Positions 20,301-32,065 of a DNA stretch of 64,000 bases are shown here, piece by piece; position 1 is the first letter of the stretch; each line of letters starts with the position of its first letter. The notes beneath the pieces are model-generated. The model had not been told where the DNA came from, ran no database searches, and saw nothing but the letters and a program-made list of their open reading frames with translations. The position numbers and the translations under genes were made by a program. This DNA is from Theristus sp. LFF4_11 (Eukaryota; Nematoda; Chromadorea; Monhysterida; Xyalidae): NCBI GenBank assembly GCA_030248135.1, contig JASANC010001358.1, forward strand, positions 35,873 to 99,872, in the 5' to 3' direction.

Positions 20301-22490
20301 TTCAACGGCGTCATTGTTTTGTAAAATGACACGATGTTCATCGTTATTGCAGCGCACGAGACGCTGGTTGCGCCGGTCGGTCTCCAAATGACCGAGTCGC
20401 GAGTGACCGAGGCGACGATGACGCCAACGAGCATCATTCTCCTGATTCTCGGTTTGGTCTCGATGCTGCTGCTGATGCTGGCGCTCGTCTTCTATTATCG
20501 GCGAAAGTGGATGCGCGAGAAAGACCCGGAGTTGCCGACGGTGATGTGAGTGAGAGAATATGGGTTTTATCCCTTTTAATGGTTTAGAAGAATCGTACAG
20601 GTTTGTTTCTATTATTGTGATCACTTAAAATTTACAACGTTATAAACAAACGCAATTCCGAGAAGGTAAAAATGAAGCAATCCGTCCAGCATTTTTAGCA
20701 GCCCTGGTGAAGCTTCTCTTATGAACAAATCTGCAATAGCATGGTTGCTTGAGTGGTTGCATCTCAAAATTGATGTGTAAGTGTAATCATTCGTCAGTCG
20801 CGCCAATCAGCACGATGGAAACAATCAGGTGTGGTAAAGTTTTAGACAAATTGACCAATTCAGCACCAATTTTTTTTTCAGCTACAACAGTCGCGAGCAC
20901 TCGCAGGACGACGCGGACGCAACGGCGAACGGCGTCTACGGAGACACGAACGAGTTCAACAACCCGATGTACACCACGCCGAAACGCGGCTCACCACCGC
21001 CGCCGCTGCCGCAACCGGTCAGCCGCTTGAAGCAACTGTAGCTGCTAAATTTTAGATATTTTCTTTCGTTCAGCAAATCAACCAAATTGTGGGATGGTTC
21101 TCTGCATTTCGGCCCGGCCATCATATGCAGAAGAGTGGTGGCGTCACCAGTGATGTGCCCCTCCGTAGCCACTTGAATAGAAAACTTGAGCGCGGAAAGT
21201 AGAATCGATAAGCTGAATAAATCAATTGATCAGACCTTATTATCGACAATATTTGAATTGTCTCTGTTGTTCAGAATCCGTTTTTCGTTTCTGGTGCCGA
21301 TGCAACAAAATCGATGTTCAAAGTTCGATGTTCAGCAAAACTCTGAAGACCCCCTGTTGTTTTTGTAGGCTGGCGGCTCGCACGGTTTCCTCAATCCGAT
21401 GTCGTCGCCGACGAAAGTGCTGCCCAACGGAATGAAAGTGGCGCCACCACCGCCGCACATGCGCGTCAACATGCCGCCGCCGCCGTATCAAGCGGAAGAA
21501 AGTGCGTGCGCTGCTTGCTTGCATTGGGTTACGTGAGTCCCTTAGTCACTTTGGACAGCCAATTTCAACGCTCAGCCTGGTGTGCGTCGTGCATCTGGTG
21601 TTTTAGTAAAAGGTCAACAGAAGACGAGTCGAGCACGCATTTTGAATCCAGTCCGTTGATTGGTGATAATTGAAGTCGGTGAGTCAGGCTATTTTTAGGT
21701 CACCATAAGTTTTTTCTTGTGCAGTATCAGCCCGGCCAAACACATTCCACCAACATTGTTTACGAAATTATGTCAGTGTTGTTTTGTTACTAAGTCTTTG
21801 TTTTGATATCATTTCATCTTTTCAGACATTTATGAAAGCACGGACAGTTACAAAGGCTCGGCAGGTCGTTCAGTTGAACCAGAGAATCACTATAGCACTC
21901 TGCCTTCAGTTACACCAAGTTGGTTTACAACTATCTTTTTTCTTCCTTGTTTTCCAGTCAACATCAGAATTGTCAGTGAGCGGTCTCTATTTATAACGAA
22001 CTAATCAGCGCAGCGTTAGTGTTGATGGCCTTGAGGGGCATTCATGAACCAGTATTTATTGACGCATATTTATGAATGTTGTTTCATGAATGCCGCTGAA
22101 TGAAATTGGATGATGCTATAACAGCGAACGCAAGTCAAAATCAGTAAATCCGCCATAATCAGCAGTTTGTGGCACGCCACGCAAACGTGTCTTTCACAGC
22201 CAAACGATCCTTGCCATCAAACGTAGTCAAGTCCAACTTTGATCGATTGGCCTGCTTCAGAGCCGGACGCAGATTCAATGGCCACCTCGAACGTCTACGA
22301 GCAACCAGTGAGCAGCAACGGCTCATCGTGCGGCTATGCAGAAGGCGCGAACGGAAACGAGCCACCGATGAGCTCACCCTCGTTCTCAACGGCCCCGACC
22401 GAGGCAGCGGGCGTCTCACCACCGCCGCAGCCCTGCGATTCAGCCTCCCTTCGCACAAACTCCTCCCCTTATGAACAGTTGGCTCGTTGA
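17389..22490 (+). CDS. EMI/EGF single-pass receptor, Draper/CED-1/Nimrod-A type
   Basis: Nine exons: 17389-17522, 18149-18250, 19172-19272, 19669-19767, 20353-20545, 20882-21017, 21369-21501, 21826-21918 and 22261-22490. They total 1221 nt, 406 residues. A signal peptide leads into an EMI domain (residues 35-112: GPNVC, then KEPYNH, then VLYRNVTKQVPE and CCDGY). One EGF/NIM repeat follows (CVHGTCVAPNQCNCSDGYDG, residues 113-145), then a short stalk and a membrane span (about 172-194, IILLILGLVSMLLLMLALVF) with basic stop-transfer residues. The cytoplasmic tail of about 210 residues is proline-rich and carries NPMY, PPPY, YSTL and a terminal YEQL. EMI plus NPxY and YxxL is the layout of phagocytic engulfment receptors, but those usually have many EGF repeats. 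An upstream in-frame ATG at 17323 lies inside the transposon fragment, so I prefer 17389. Confidence 0.85.
18329..18793. mobile_element. Inverted-repeat element with GAGGAGT arms
   Basis: About 460 bp in receptor intron 2. The ends are exact inverted repeats, starting TGGCCAGTTTTATAAAAGTG and continuing as GAGGAGTTGAGGAGT. The interior holds further direct and inverted GAGGAGT / ACTCCTC arrays (18350-18430, 18640-18730). Both ends abut CAG, a possible 3-bp duplication. No open frame. It looks like a MITE. Confidence 0.8.
22034..22096. repeat. Hairpin MITE, family P, copy C (shortened)
   Basis: About 63 bp in the last intron of the receptor gene. It opens GGGCATTCATGAACCAGTAT and closes GTTTCATGAATGCCGC. 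The inner loop is shorter than in copies A and B. Confidence 0.7.
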
Positions 22491-24471
22491 GCTCTTCTGA
22501 AATGTTGTCATGTTTGTTTTTGTGCGCCGCCGGGGAAAATTTGGTGACCTTGTTGGATTTATGTTGTCTTGGGTACGTTATGATCATACCGACGTGATGC
22601 GGCTATTTTGTGACTTTGTGTTATTTTTTTTTATTTCAGTTACTTTCGTGTGTGCGTTTGTTCCTGTGTGAATCTGTGTTCTTTTCTGGTTCGACGTTGC
22701 CAGTGTTGTCATGTTCATGTTTGTTTGTGCGCTGCTGGAGCCTTTGAAGTCAAGCACGATGGTTGGCTGTGTCAAGTGCAAGTCAGTGTATGTAACCATT
22801 GAGAGATGCAGCCAATCAGTGTGTCAATGCAAGTCTGCAATCATGAAACTTTTATGTAGCGCCTTCATGCTGCATGCACCGTTTATTGGTGAAAAAATAT
22901 TTCTGTAAAATTACATTACTGTGTGATTGTAAATAAGTTTGAACATATTTTGAACATATTGGATTTATGATTTTAAAGTCACGAATTTTTTAGAACAATG
23001 GTAGTTGCACCGTGATAATCAGAAACGATCCTTTCATGTTTTATGAGTTCCCTAAAGTTTGATTCAATGAACGATTGATTTGACTGATTATTTGTTCGTT
23101 TTGACGGATCGCTTAAATTGATGTTTGATGCACTCAAAAATAAGATTTTTGTTTCAGTTCTTTTTTCAGCTTGCTTCAATGCCCGTGTCTGCTTTACCGG
23201 TAGCTTGACCTTTTTTAATCTTGTTTGCAGTTTGTTTCAGTTTGTTTGATTGATGTTTGTTGATGGTTCTTATGTTTTTGATTCAATGCTTATTTATTTA
23301 CGTTTTTTATTTTTGTAGTTGTAATTTAGTTTAGTTTGTCTTTCAAGATGATTTTTTTGGCGTTTTCCATAGACCAACCATGCCTCTGGTCTCGGACAAA
23401 ACAGTGTCTTTTCCAAGTGACTTGAAACATCACTGATGAGGTCCTAGTGTCAAGGCCGTGCACTTTTTTCACGCAACATTTCAACCTGCGCTGTGTGTGT
23501 GTGCTTGCTGGTGTGTTTGTTTGTACGCGTGGTGACTGGCAAAGTGCACGATCTCCAGACTAGGTCTTCTGGTCATTTTCGTCTCACACGTTCTGTCCAT
23601 CTCATCAACGGACTATCATAATTTGACGACATTTGAACTTTTCCAACGTTTGGAAAAATTGTGTGTTGACACCATTTTATTGATTTTTACCGCACTGTAC
23701 AGCTCTTGACGAAAGACAATATTGAGATTCAAGACAGTTTTTCTTGTGAACAGAATAAGTCCCTGCCACCTTGTATTTTCACTTTTGCGAACACGTTTAT
23801 CAATATATCACAGATTTTAGTTTTTGGCAATACAGAAAATGTCGCTACCACATGCAATTTCTTTTGTGATTCTCCATAAATCTGTTTTAAAATGTCGATA
23901 TCAACATGAGTTTTCAGTCAAGTATGCAGCCAGTTGATAGGCTCCATTGAGATCAAGGCGTTCAGCATGAATTATGATGCAGCAAAAACAGCTTTCCGTT
24001 TTGAAATTCTGAAATTTACAAGGCCTTGTGTGTTGGGCTAAGTTTGTTCGTGGATTTGTGTGTCGGAAAAGCCAGTTGAAGTAGCGCGATGGATTACATT
24101 CATGTTTTAGCGCTTTTTTGCGCATGCTTTGTGTCGCAATGAAATGTTTGTTTGTTTTTTAAATAAAAGTTTATGACCAGTGTTTGGTTGTTTTCGGGGC
24201 AATTTGGCTTTTTATTAGCGTTGTTCCAACGCACAGCTGCGCAGCAGACTACTTTCGATTCTGCTTCAAAAGTTTCAAATAATAGTTAGGTATAACCATG
24301 TGTTCTGGTATTTTGTAGCACGACTGTGAGTCATCCAAAAAAACATGCTTTCGTGCAAGGAACTGTTTCCAGCCGAAATATCTAGATAGCATAGCCATTT
24401 CCTGTATCCAATAGTTTTCAGTGTCATGAGAAAATAGAACGCTGCGTCGAAAACTTTGAAAACTAACAATT
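22491..24471. other. Intergenic between receptor and Rab genes
   Basis: About 2 kb of T-rich sequence between two same-strand genes. It must include the receptor 3' UTR and the Rab promoter. I see a CAGCCAATCAG word at 22809, but no exon, tRNA or clear repeat. Confidence 0.45.
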
Positions 24472-26551
24472 ATGACTGCTCAAGCTGCATATCGGAAACG
24501 TCCGAAAGTGGTGCTGGTTGGAATGACAGGTTCGATTGTTTTTTGTTGTAATGTTTAAAAAACTTTCTCATCTTGATCGCAGTACGTGCAAAAAAATGAA
24601 TCAGTTTCAGCGGTTGGCAAAACGAGCCTGCTGCAACGACAGAATGGTGAAACGTTTTCGCTCGAAGTCAGTCCAACTCTTGGTGCTGGCTACTGCTTGA
24701 CCGCGGTGTCCGTGTGATTTTCGCGATGCTTTTATTCATACTGATTTTGAGTGCTTGCTTGGCTGCTCTGTCTTGCTTGGCGGTTGTCGATTCTGAGTCA
24801 TTCTGAGCGCTGATTTGCTGACACCGGCGTGCTCAAACGCGTATGCAAAACTGAGTGGTTGAGTTTCGATCTTCACTGTTCTAAGGTGATCCAATTGACG
24901 CGGATTATATTTCGCTAAATATTATGCAGTTTGTTATTTCTTTTGGTGTCACCTTTTTGCAGTCAGCTGTCGAACTCGTCAACAGCACAGCTGGAGGTCT
25001 GGGACACTGCCGGCCAAGAGCGCTTTCGATCCATGGTTTGCAGTTTATTGTGGCCGTTCCTGGTTTAAATCTGTTTTTTTATTGATTGGCTGCCTCACAC
25101 ACAATTTACCAATCAACATTCAATCACAATGGGAAGTTGGCGAGCTGGTCAGATATGTTTTGGAAGTTTTTGCTTGTCATGTCAAATGGAAATGGAAATG
25201 TCAGAAATGGAAATAATGGCAAACAACCATATCTGCTTATCAAAATATTCACACAGCATTTCGATTCGAATCCAAATTAATATTGTGTTTCGCAGGCTCC
25301 CCTGTACTACCGTAACGCTGACGGTGCGATAGTGGTGTACGATATCACTTCGGCTTTCTCATTTCAGTCGGTCGACAGATGGGTGAAAGGTTGGGTTGTG
25401 AAATTGATTTGTTTTTTTCTGTTGTTGCTTTTGATATCAAGTTCTGTTGTTTCAAAACTGAGAAGGAAAACCTGACGTAATAAAGCACGCACAGTGAGTG
25501 CAGTTGGCACTGGGCGGGCAGTTCAACGCGTCTTCTTTCTGCCGTATGTGTCTCGACACGATCTTACTGCACATGACAAAAGATATTGTTGCGCTGACAT
25601 ATGTTCGTGTCAAGAGTCAAGACCGATCACAAGTGTATTGCAAGATTTCTTTGAACATGTGGCATCGAAATGACGTCATTCGCGTCGACAATGCGTGTCT
25701 GCCAACGGCAAGCACTCAGGCACCAGAATCTCAGTTTGCCTCACCGTTGTACCAAACCTGAAAGCGTGCGTTGCTGCGCATGAGAAGCGCCTATGTTTCT
25801 CAGCCACATGACGTCATTTCGGTCGGACACGTCCGAACGAATGAAAACAATTGCAGAGTTGCGTCAGTTCGTCGGGCCGGGCATCGTGATCTGCGTCGTC
25901 GGCAACAAACGTGACCTTGAGCGAGAACGATGCGTCCCGCGAAACGCCGGCCAACAGTACGCAGACTCGATATCGGCCGCGTTCTGTGAGACGTCGGCGT
26001 TGACCGGAGAAGGTGCTGTTTACCTATCTACACGTGTGCAGTCAATCTCAGGACCAAAATAAAGGATTTCGAACGTGTCAGAACGAAATGAGGTCCTTGT
26101 GTACTCTGAAACATGCGCTTGTCATGCAGGACACTAAGTTTGGCACAAATAGATTTTGTTTTTTAAGTTTTGAGATTTGGCACAAACCGATTTTTTAAGA
26201 ATGATTGACTACAAAAACCTCCTTAACCAATAAAAAAACCTGCGGTGATACGAAACCTAGGAAGGAAACCCAATAATTATTTGGCTCAGAACGCCGTTTT
26301 GGGACAGTTTTATTTCGGGACACCTACTTTTTGAGCTGGACACCTAAAAATCTGAGTTTCGATGTCAAAGGACACCAAAAAGGTCACCAATTTGCAACAA
26401 AGCGCAGCCCGTTTCAGGCGTGCAAACAGCGTTCCAGCTGCTTGCCGAGCGCGTCGTCGACGCACAACAGTCGAACTCGAATCATCGTGGCTTCGATCTG
26501 TCCGTTCGCGAGCAACCGACGAGATTAGAAAAACGTGGCTGTTGGTGCTAA
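24472..26551 (+). CDS. Rab-family small GTPase, Rab5/21/22 group
   Basis: Six exons: 24472-24529, 24611-24711, 24967-25035, 25296-25389, 25857-26012 and 26418-26551. They total 612 nt, 203 residues. All nucleotide-binding motifs are present: P-loop GMTAVGKTSLL (split by intron 1), switch-I threonine in SPTLGAGY, WDTAGQERFRSM, GNKRDLERER and the ETSAL box. The protein ends GCWC, a CXC geranylgeranylation signal, so it should cycle on and off endosomal membranes. YDITSAFSFQSVDRWVKELR followed by VGNKxDLExER favours Rab21 or Rab22 over Rab5 itself. The effector loop (AGYCLTAVS) departs from the usual AAFLT/ASFLT, so it is diverged. The acceptor of exon 3 is chosen from two close AGs (24961-24966) to keep frame and length. 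Intron 4 carries a family R element. Confidence 0.9.
25650..25842. repeat. Inverted-repeat family R copy in Rab intron 4
   Basis: About 190 bp within intron 25390-25856. Two exact TGACGTCA palindromes, at 25671-25678 and 25809-25816, sit in inverted arms: ATGTGGCATCGAAATGACGT on the left, ACGTCATTTCGGTCGGACAC on the right. A further half-copy (TTCGAACGTGTCAGAACG) lies in intron 5 near 26068-26130. Confidence 0.75.
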
Positions 26552-27181
26552 AACATGTGATTTCAACACTTTTTCTCGCATTTTTTTAAGACTGATAGAA
26601 TTTGAAGAGTGCATAGATAATGAAGTCTGATTGCCTGTAAATTGCGTTGGCAACTCAGCGAATTGAAAATGCAGCCAATCAGCTGCATTTAGTAATCTCG
26701 ACTACCATATCCAATGAGAGTGCTTTATCCGAAAACCTGTTATATTTCACTTGGCCGTTTTTGCCTTACTGTGCATGTGGTTTGATTGCAGTTTTTCAAC
26801 AAATAACAAGAGATTCATGGCCTCCTGTATAGCTTCAAAGGTTGTTCATTCCAATGTTTTTTTACGTTTTTCTGTTGCCTTCCTGCCTATATTGTTCCCA
26901 AGTGCTATCAGATAGCAGAAATGGCTTGTTCAATTTGTTTTGATGTGATCATGTGTATTTGGTATCTTAGCAAATACTGACTTGAAAATTTCGAATAAAT
27001 TGCTAAACAAAACCAGCAATGTTTTGTAATATACCGTTGTCGAGCCAAGTCTTTCACTGCTTACACAAGGCCATATTCCTCCTTTTATATGCGTCTCCCG
27101 CATTTTTAGATAATTTATTAATTGCTTGCAAAATCAAAACGTTTCAAGGGATATCTGTTGGTCAATTGCAGTGATTAAATA

Positions 27182-28243
27182 ATGAACGTTGCTGACATTC
27201 TGTCTTACGATCGATCAAAAGACGTCGATTTTTACGCGGTGCTTGGCTGTCCGCAAAGTGCCTCGGTAAGGTTGAGCACACTGCGCAAGCAGCGCTGATT
27301 GCATGAATTGCTGTTTTTCATTGTACTGTAGCGTCCCAGCTTTATCGCTCACGTTAAATGTGGCCGATTCTGATTTGGTGCCGAATTACAACCTCGCCAG
27401 ATGCAGTGTCCAGTCAGGATCCGCTGAAATCCTGTTTCTGATAAAACCACTATGACACGATGATGTTGCATCGTATCAAGCAACCACGCGGTGCTGCAAT
27501 ATCGCATGTGTGCGCCTGTGTGTGCACATGCAACATTCCTGTGTTATATCCGTGAGTGCACTGTTTTCAGACTCGGACTTCTCCCCCGCCTGTACAGATT
27601 GAACAACTGCAAACCGAGTACAAAGTGCGTGCGCTGCAATGCCACCCCGACAAGTGCCCCAACGACGAGGCAGCCGCATTGCAGTTCCGAAAGCTGCAAC
27701 AAGCGAAAGAAATTCTGTTGGACGTCGCACATAAACGACTGTACGACCAGTGGCTGCACGCCGGCATCAACGTGCCCTGGGTGGACTGGTTTGCGAAACA
27801 GAAAACATCCGTAAGTTTTGGCTAAAGTGCACTTTTCGTGAACAAATTGCGTGTTCAGCAACGTTGCGCAGTCACTAACAACAATAGAAGCCTTTCGCAT
27901 GCGTGCCAGTGTGTTTGTCTTGGTTGCATTAGACTGGAACACGTGTGAAAGAAACTGCAGTGTCTACAGCGACAAATTCAGAATCCAATCCAAATAAACG
28001 TAATGCTGCTCAAAGCAAGCAGTCAATCAGCCGTGTGGCACGAGTACCACTTTATTACAGGGTGCGACAGCAATGCACTGGAGTGCACCACGTAACCTGA
28101 AGCCAATGATCCAGCAAACCGCACAACCAGCGTCGTCAAACGAGTCACAGCAAAAAGACCCGAACCAGCAGGACACCACCCAGCACGCGTGGACTTCCGA
28201 CCAATCAGAGATGTTGCGCAAGTTTAGAAATTATGAAATTTAG
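27182..28243 (+). CDS. dnajc12: DNAJC12-type J-domain co-chaperone
   Basis: Three exons: 27182-27265, 27598-27810 and 28061-28243. All junctions are phase 0, 480 nt, 159 residues. The J domain covers about residues 10-80 (DFYAVLGCPQSAS, YKVRALQCHPDKCPNDE, RKLQQAKEIL) and keeps the HPD motif that stimulates HSP70. The Gln-rich middle is poorly conserved. The protein ends SEMLRKFRNYEI, matching the family's signature carboxyl end (LLRKFRNYEI in human DNAJC12), which makes the assignment secure despite its small size. DNAJC12 proteins work with HSP70 in the cytosol on the aromatic amino acid hydroxylases. Start codon lies 630 bp after the Rab stop; its 3' end converges on the zinc-finger gene. 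Confidence 0.95.
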
Positions 28244-28709
28244 CTGCGAGAAAGTCTTCGTTGACTTTTACATTCCTATGAATGGAGCTTAGCCAAGTTT
28301 TTGTGATCTCATATTTTTTGTATCAGTAGTCTTATCAGTGGAAAAACCGAAACAGGTGCTTCGTAGATTTTTATTCATGAACCAGTTTGAATAAATGCGA
28401 AATCGCCAAAATCCAAGCAGAACAAAGGTGAAGCAAAATGTCTATTGCATGCAGAACATACCAACGCAAAAACAAGACCGATAATATTCAGATTCTGCTC
28501 ATACAACCAATCAACGCACCCAATCAAAGACACAGACAGCCAATCAGAGAGGTGCATACCAAATGTGCGTTCAATGTTCCTCTACTTGACTGCACTTTCT
28601 GTTTTTCCGTTTTAGAATGCTCGTCTAGTACCCTGGGTGAAGCTCAGATCAAACCCGTCTCTAAAGCAGCCAATCAGCCTCAGGCATGTCTTCATCCAAA
28701 AAACGTGTC

Positions 28710-31700
28710 TCATTCGCTGCCCTGAGTTGCAGACCCATCGTAAAACACCCTGACCACCGAGTCCAATTCCATCCCATCATGCCCTTCTTGAGCGTCACCC
28801 TGTTGCCCCGAGCCTTCGAGGGGCACCCTCAGCAGTAACGTTTCGCCCGGGTGACACGGCTGCTCGAAATGCAGCGCAAACTGCTCCAACGCAGGCTGCT
28901 CGTGCAGCAGATGCACAGGCAAATAGGCGGCCAAACGGAGACAGTTGATTGGCTGGGATAGATGCGGCGATATTTCGATGACCACACGAATACTGCTCTG
29001 GTGAGCGTTGTTGTTGTCGTCGTTGACGAAACTGTGATGGCGCTCAGTAGAATCAAGACTCCCCCGGGTGTCTTTTGGCGTTTCGCGGTCAGTGGCAGGC
29101 GACGTGGGCGCAGGTTTGCTGAATTTTCGATTGTTACAAGCAGAACTAGAAGGACGGCTGGCCGTCGATTCGGAATTCGACGACTTTGAGTCTGATTCCG
29201 AGAACTCGCCTGACGATGATTGTTCGTGCTCGTCGGACGAGTCTTCGAGTTCCGAGTTTTCATCCGTCGACGTGCCGGGCACGTGCACTCGCGGATTTGT
29301 GGCGTTACGCGGTTGTTTTCGATGGCTAAAGGTTGTTTTTGTTGTTGTTCTCGTGAATGGTGCGCATTGGAATTTGCTCGTTGATGCAGCCGCACCGCTG
29401 ATTGGCTGCTGTTTTGAATCGCGTTTGGCGGCGTGGTGGGCGTCGCTTCGTGGTTGTTGTTGCACGCTACAATCGAATAAGATTACGATAAACAGATGTG
29501 CCATTTTGTATATTCTGGTGTTAGCATTCGGTGCAGTGATTGGCTGCATCGAGTCGGTTGGGGAAATCGATGAACCCAGTTCAAGAGCGGCTGATCAGCG
29601 GTTTGCCTGTGACTTACAGTTCGACTGTTGCTGTTACATTCGCAATGGTAAAATACGATACAGATCATGTTCAGAATCGAAGACATTGACAGCATTTTTG
29701 TTCGAACATGACAGTTCGAAATGCATCTCTGGGTTCGATTCCCAGCAAAGCAATCGTCTCAACGTGATTCGTTCAAAGCAGCCGCGCACTCACATTCTGT
29801 AATGCTCCCTCCGGACGTGCGCGCGGTGTTGCCTGGCTGAGCTGCAATGGAACGCACACAGGCGACAGCAACGCAGCGAGTGCGCGGTTCGCACGTGCAC
29901 GTTCAGTTCGTCGAGTGTGCTCGTTTGACGCTGGCAGACGGAGCAGCGCAGTTGCTCGCACGTGACAGAGTCGTGCGCTTTGTGAACGTTCAACTGGTGA
30001 CGAGTCATCTGAAGATGGCGTCTGTCGGGAGACGTGCGTTTGGATTTTGGCGATTGCAACTTGCACACAACAAAACAACATCAACATATTGGCACATTGG
30101 TATTGTGGATTTATTCAAACGTGTCCGGACTAAAATGACGTCATTTGCTTTAAAAACGCCCGTTTGTCAAAGTACAGGCACTAAAATGTCAGTTTGGTGT
30201 GACTGATTCGACATTCACCATTGTTTAAGGGAAGAAATCGGCTAAACGGAAAGTCTGGTTTGCTGTGAACGACAAGCGCATGTTTTGCGGCACATGACGT
30301 CATTTCAGTGGGACACGTTTAAAAAAATAGGTCATACATGTATTGCGGTGGTTGATTCAGTATGCTGATCCATCATCGCTGAGCAACTCCACCAGCCAAT
30401 CAGTATTATTTACCTGTTTGAAGTGTACACATCGCCATTCGCACCGAGCACAGTGCAACCTAGCAGTAGCCTCGGATACAGCCAAATGGGTTCGTTCGTG
30501 TTGCGCACGATCACTTTTCTGTTGGAATGAGCGGCCGCAGAGCGTGCACAGATGGTCGCTTTGGCCTTGGTGGTAGCGCATGTGGTTCAGCCAAGCGGCA
30601 CACGTCTGCAAGAATGGCAAATCGATATACGTAAGTGGCACGGCACGCTGATTGGCTGCATCATGTGTGTGATGTGATGACCAATCAGCGAACCAAGCGA
30701 TGCTGCCGACAGAACAAAAATCGGAACTTGCAAATTAGCTGAATTCGGACGTTGATGCGAAACTAAATGGAAAACTGACAGATCGGCAGTGGAGCTCGAT
30801 ACAAGCACATGATAAAAAGCAACGCATAATAAAAAGGTTCAGCGCTCATAGGCGAACTGTCATTCATAAGCAATCAGATGATTGGCTGCTTTTGAATTCG
30901 GCTTACTGATTGAACCAAATCACTCGATGCAGCCAATCAGCATGTCAAATTCAAGTGGCAGAATGCAAAATGACACAGGTTTGACAGTTTGACAGCAGGC
31001 TCAGTGCTGCAGTGACGTGACACCAACAACGCACAACAAAACGTGCGTGCTGCCGACCTCAAACACGAATGCAGGACACCGCGGACAGGTCAGATGCACT
31101 TGATGCACATGGTCGATGTGACGCTGCAGCTCCCAGCTGTGACAAAATGAAACATTAGCGGCAACCTAAACTGTACCGTGTTCACAGCAACGTGTATCAA
31201 ACCGTGACATGGGTGTTCTAACAACAAACGCAAAGCACATCGCAACCAACTTGTACAGAAACCGTTTCTGACATCGCTCACATGCGAACGGCTTCGCGTT
31301 TGCGGTGTGCTGCGCGGCGAGATGCCGCTGCAAATGCTCCTTCAAGGTGAATCTGCTGGCGCACAGCGGGCATTGGTGCTCGCGAACGTTCAGATGAAAC
31401 AACTGGTGACGCTGAAGACGGCACACGAAACGGAACTGCTGAAGATGCGAATTGTTGTGCATTCGGCTTGCATACTTCTGCCAAAGCAAAGTCTTAATCA
31501 TCATCTGTTTGTGAAAAAAGTTGGCCTCTCAAATGTAGGTCGGAAATTTGTCAATGTCGAAACAATGTCTTGAAAACCTGCTTTCCATGTTTCGGACTAT
31601 TTTCGCTTTCATGGAACTGATAGTGCCGGTCATTTGACTCTGGCCAGTTCACTCCGGGAAGTTCGAGCCCCGCCTTACATGGCGTGTTCATGCGTTTTCA

Positions 31701-32065
31701 TCTCACCTTGCCACACAACGAACATCGCAGAGGCGCCTGCTTTGTCTTCGTTGGGCTTTCACCGCAGCTCTTCAGATGGCGTGTTAGATTTCTGAAATGA
31801 AAGAACATAATCGGACGCACAAAATGAAAGCGTAGAATGCCGAATTATAGCAACCCCATAATTGATTTCCAAGCACAGCGGTTCGAGTTCGGCTGCAACT
31901 GCACTTGAAGAAACTTGATAGTTGTGGAGTCGTGACCATCACCCATCAAACCCAAAACGTTGCAATTTCTCAATATCTGCAATCTTACCGTTTCGCCGTG
32001 TAGCTCTTTTGACAGTTTGTGCAGCGAAAACGTTTCGCGCTTCTTTCAGGTGTTTCAGGGTTCAT
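28710..32065 (-). CDS. Nine-finger C2H2 zinc-finger protein
   Basis: Seven exons, high to low: 31989-32065, 31707-31791, 31251-31438, 31058-31136, 30414-30605, 29794-30008 and 28710-29466. They total 1593 nt, 530 residues. An in-frame upstream ATG at 32173 would add 36 residues; more 5' exons are possible. Nine fingers are spread over the first six exons, several split by an intron in mid-finger. The first is C2HC (CTNCQKSY, then HLKSC). Others include CPLCASRFTLKEHLQRH, CTLCGRSFQQKSDRAQH, CARCEWRCVHFKQ joined to MTRHQLNVH, CSVCQRQ and CRLCAF. The last exon encodes a Ser/Asp/Glu-rich disordered stretch, then a compact hydrophobic tail (INCLRLAAYLPVHLLHEQP), which may be a binding module. Likely a nuclear DNA-binding protein. 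I cannot name an ortholog. Confidence 0.87.
30114..30335. repeat. Inverted-repeat family R copy in zinc-finger gene intron
   Basis: About 220 bp within intron 30009-30413. Left arm ATTCAAACGTGTCCGGAC then AAAATGACGTCATTTGC; right arm CACATGACGTCATTTCAGTG then GGGACACGTTTAAAAAAATAGG. Exact TGACGTCA at 30135-30142 and 30295-30302. Confidence 0.8.
30640..30990. repeat. CCAAT-word inverted pairs (family Q) in zinc-finger gene intron
   Basis: Two inverted pairs in intron 30606-31057. The first is GCTGATTGGCTGCATC...GACCAATCAGC (30647-30690). The second is GATGATTGGCTGC...GCAGCCAATCAGC (30884-30942). The second pair and its flanks resemble 37098-37200 and 48548-48650, suggesting an element of about 100 bp with the ATTGGCTG word near both ends. 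Confidence 0.65.

Noticed and set aside
29715..29760. Possible tRNA (CTGGGTTCGATTCCCAG)
   Set aside because: A perfect T-arm-like stem, but no A box, anticodon arm or acceptor stem at the right spacing upstream.
29068..29802. 244-codon open frame on the + strand
   Set aside because: It is the antisense shadow of the zinc-finger gene's last exon, which has splice-consistent frames and a Ser/Asp-rich protein on the minus strand.
31640..31685. B-box-like AGTTCGAGCCCCGCC
   Set aside because: Too short to call a SINE copy; there is no match to the tail shared by the two SINE copies.
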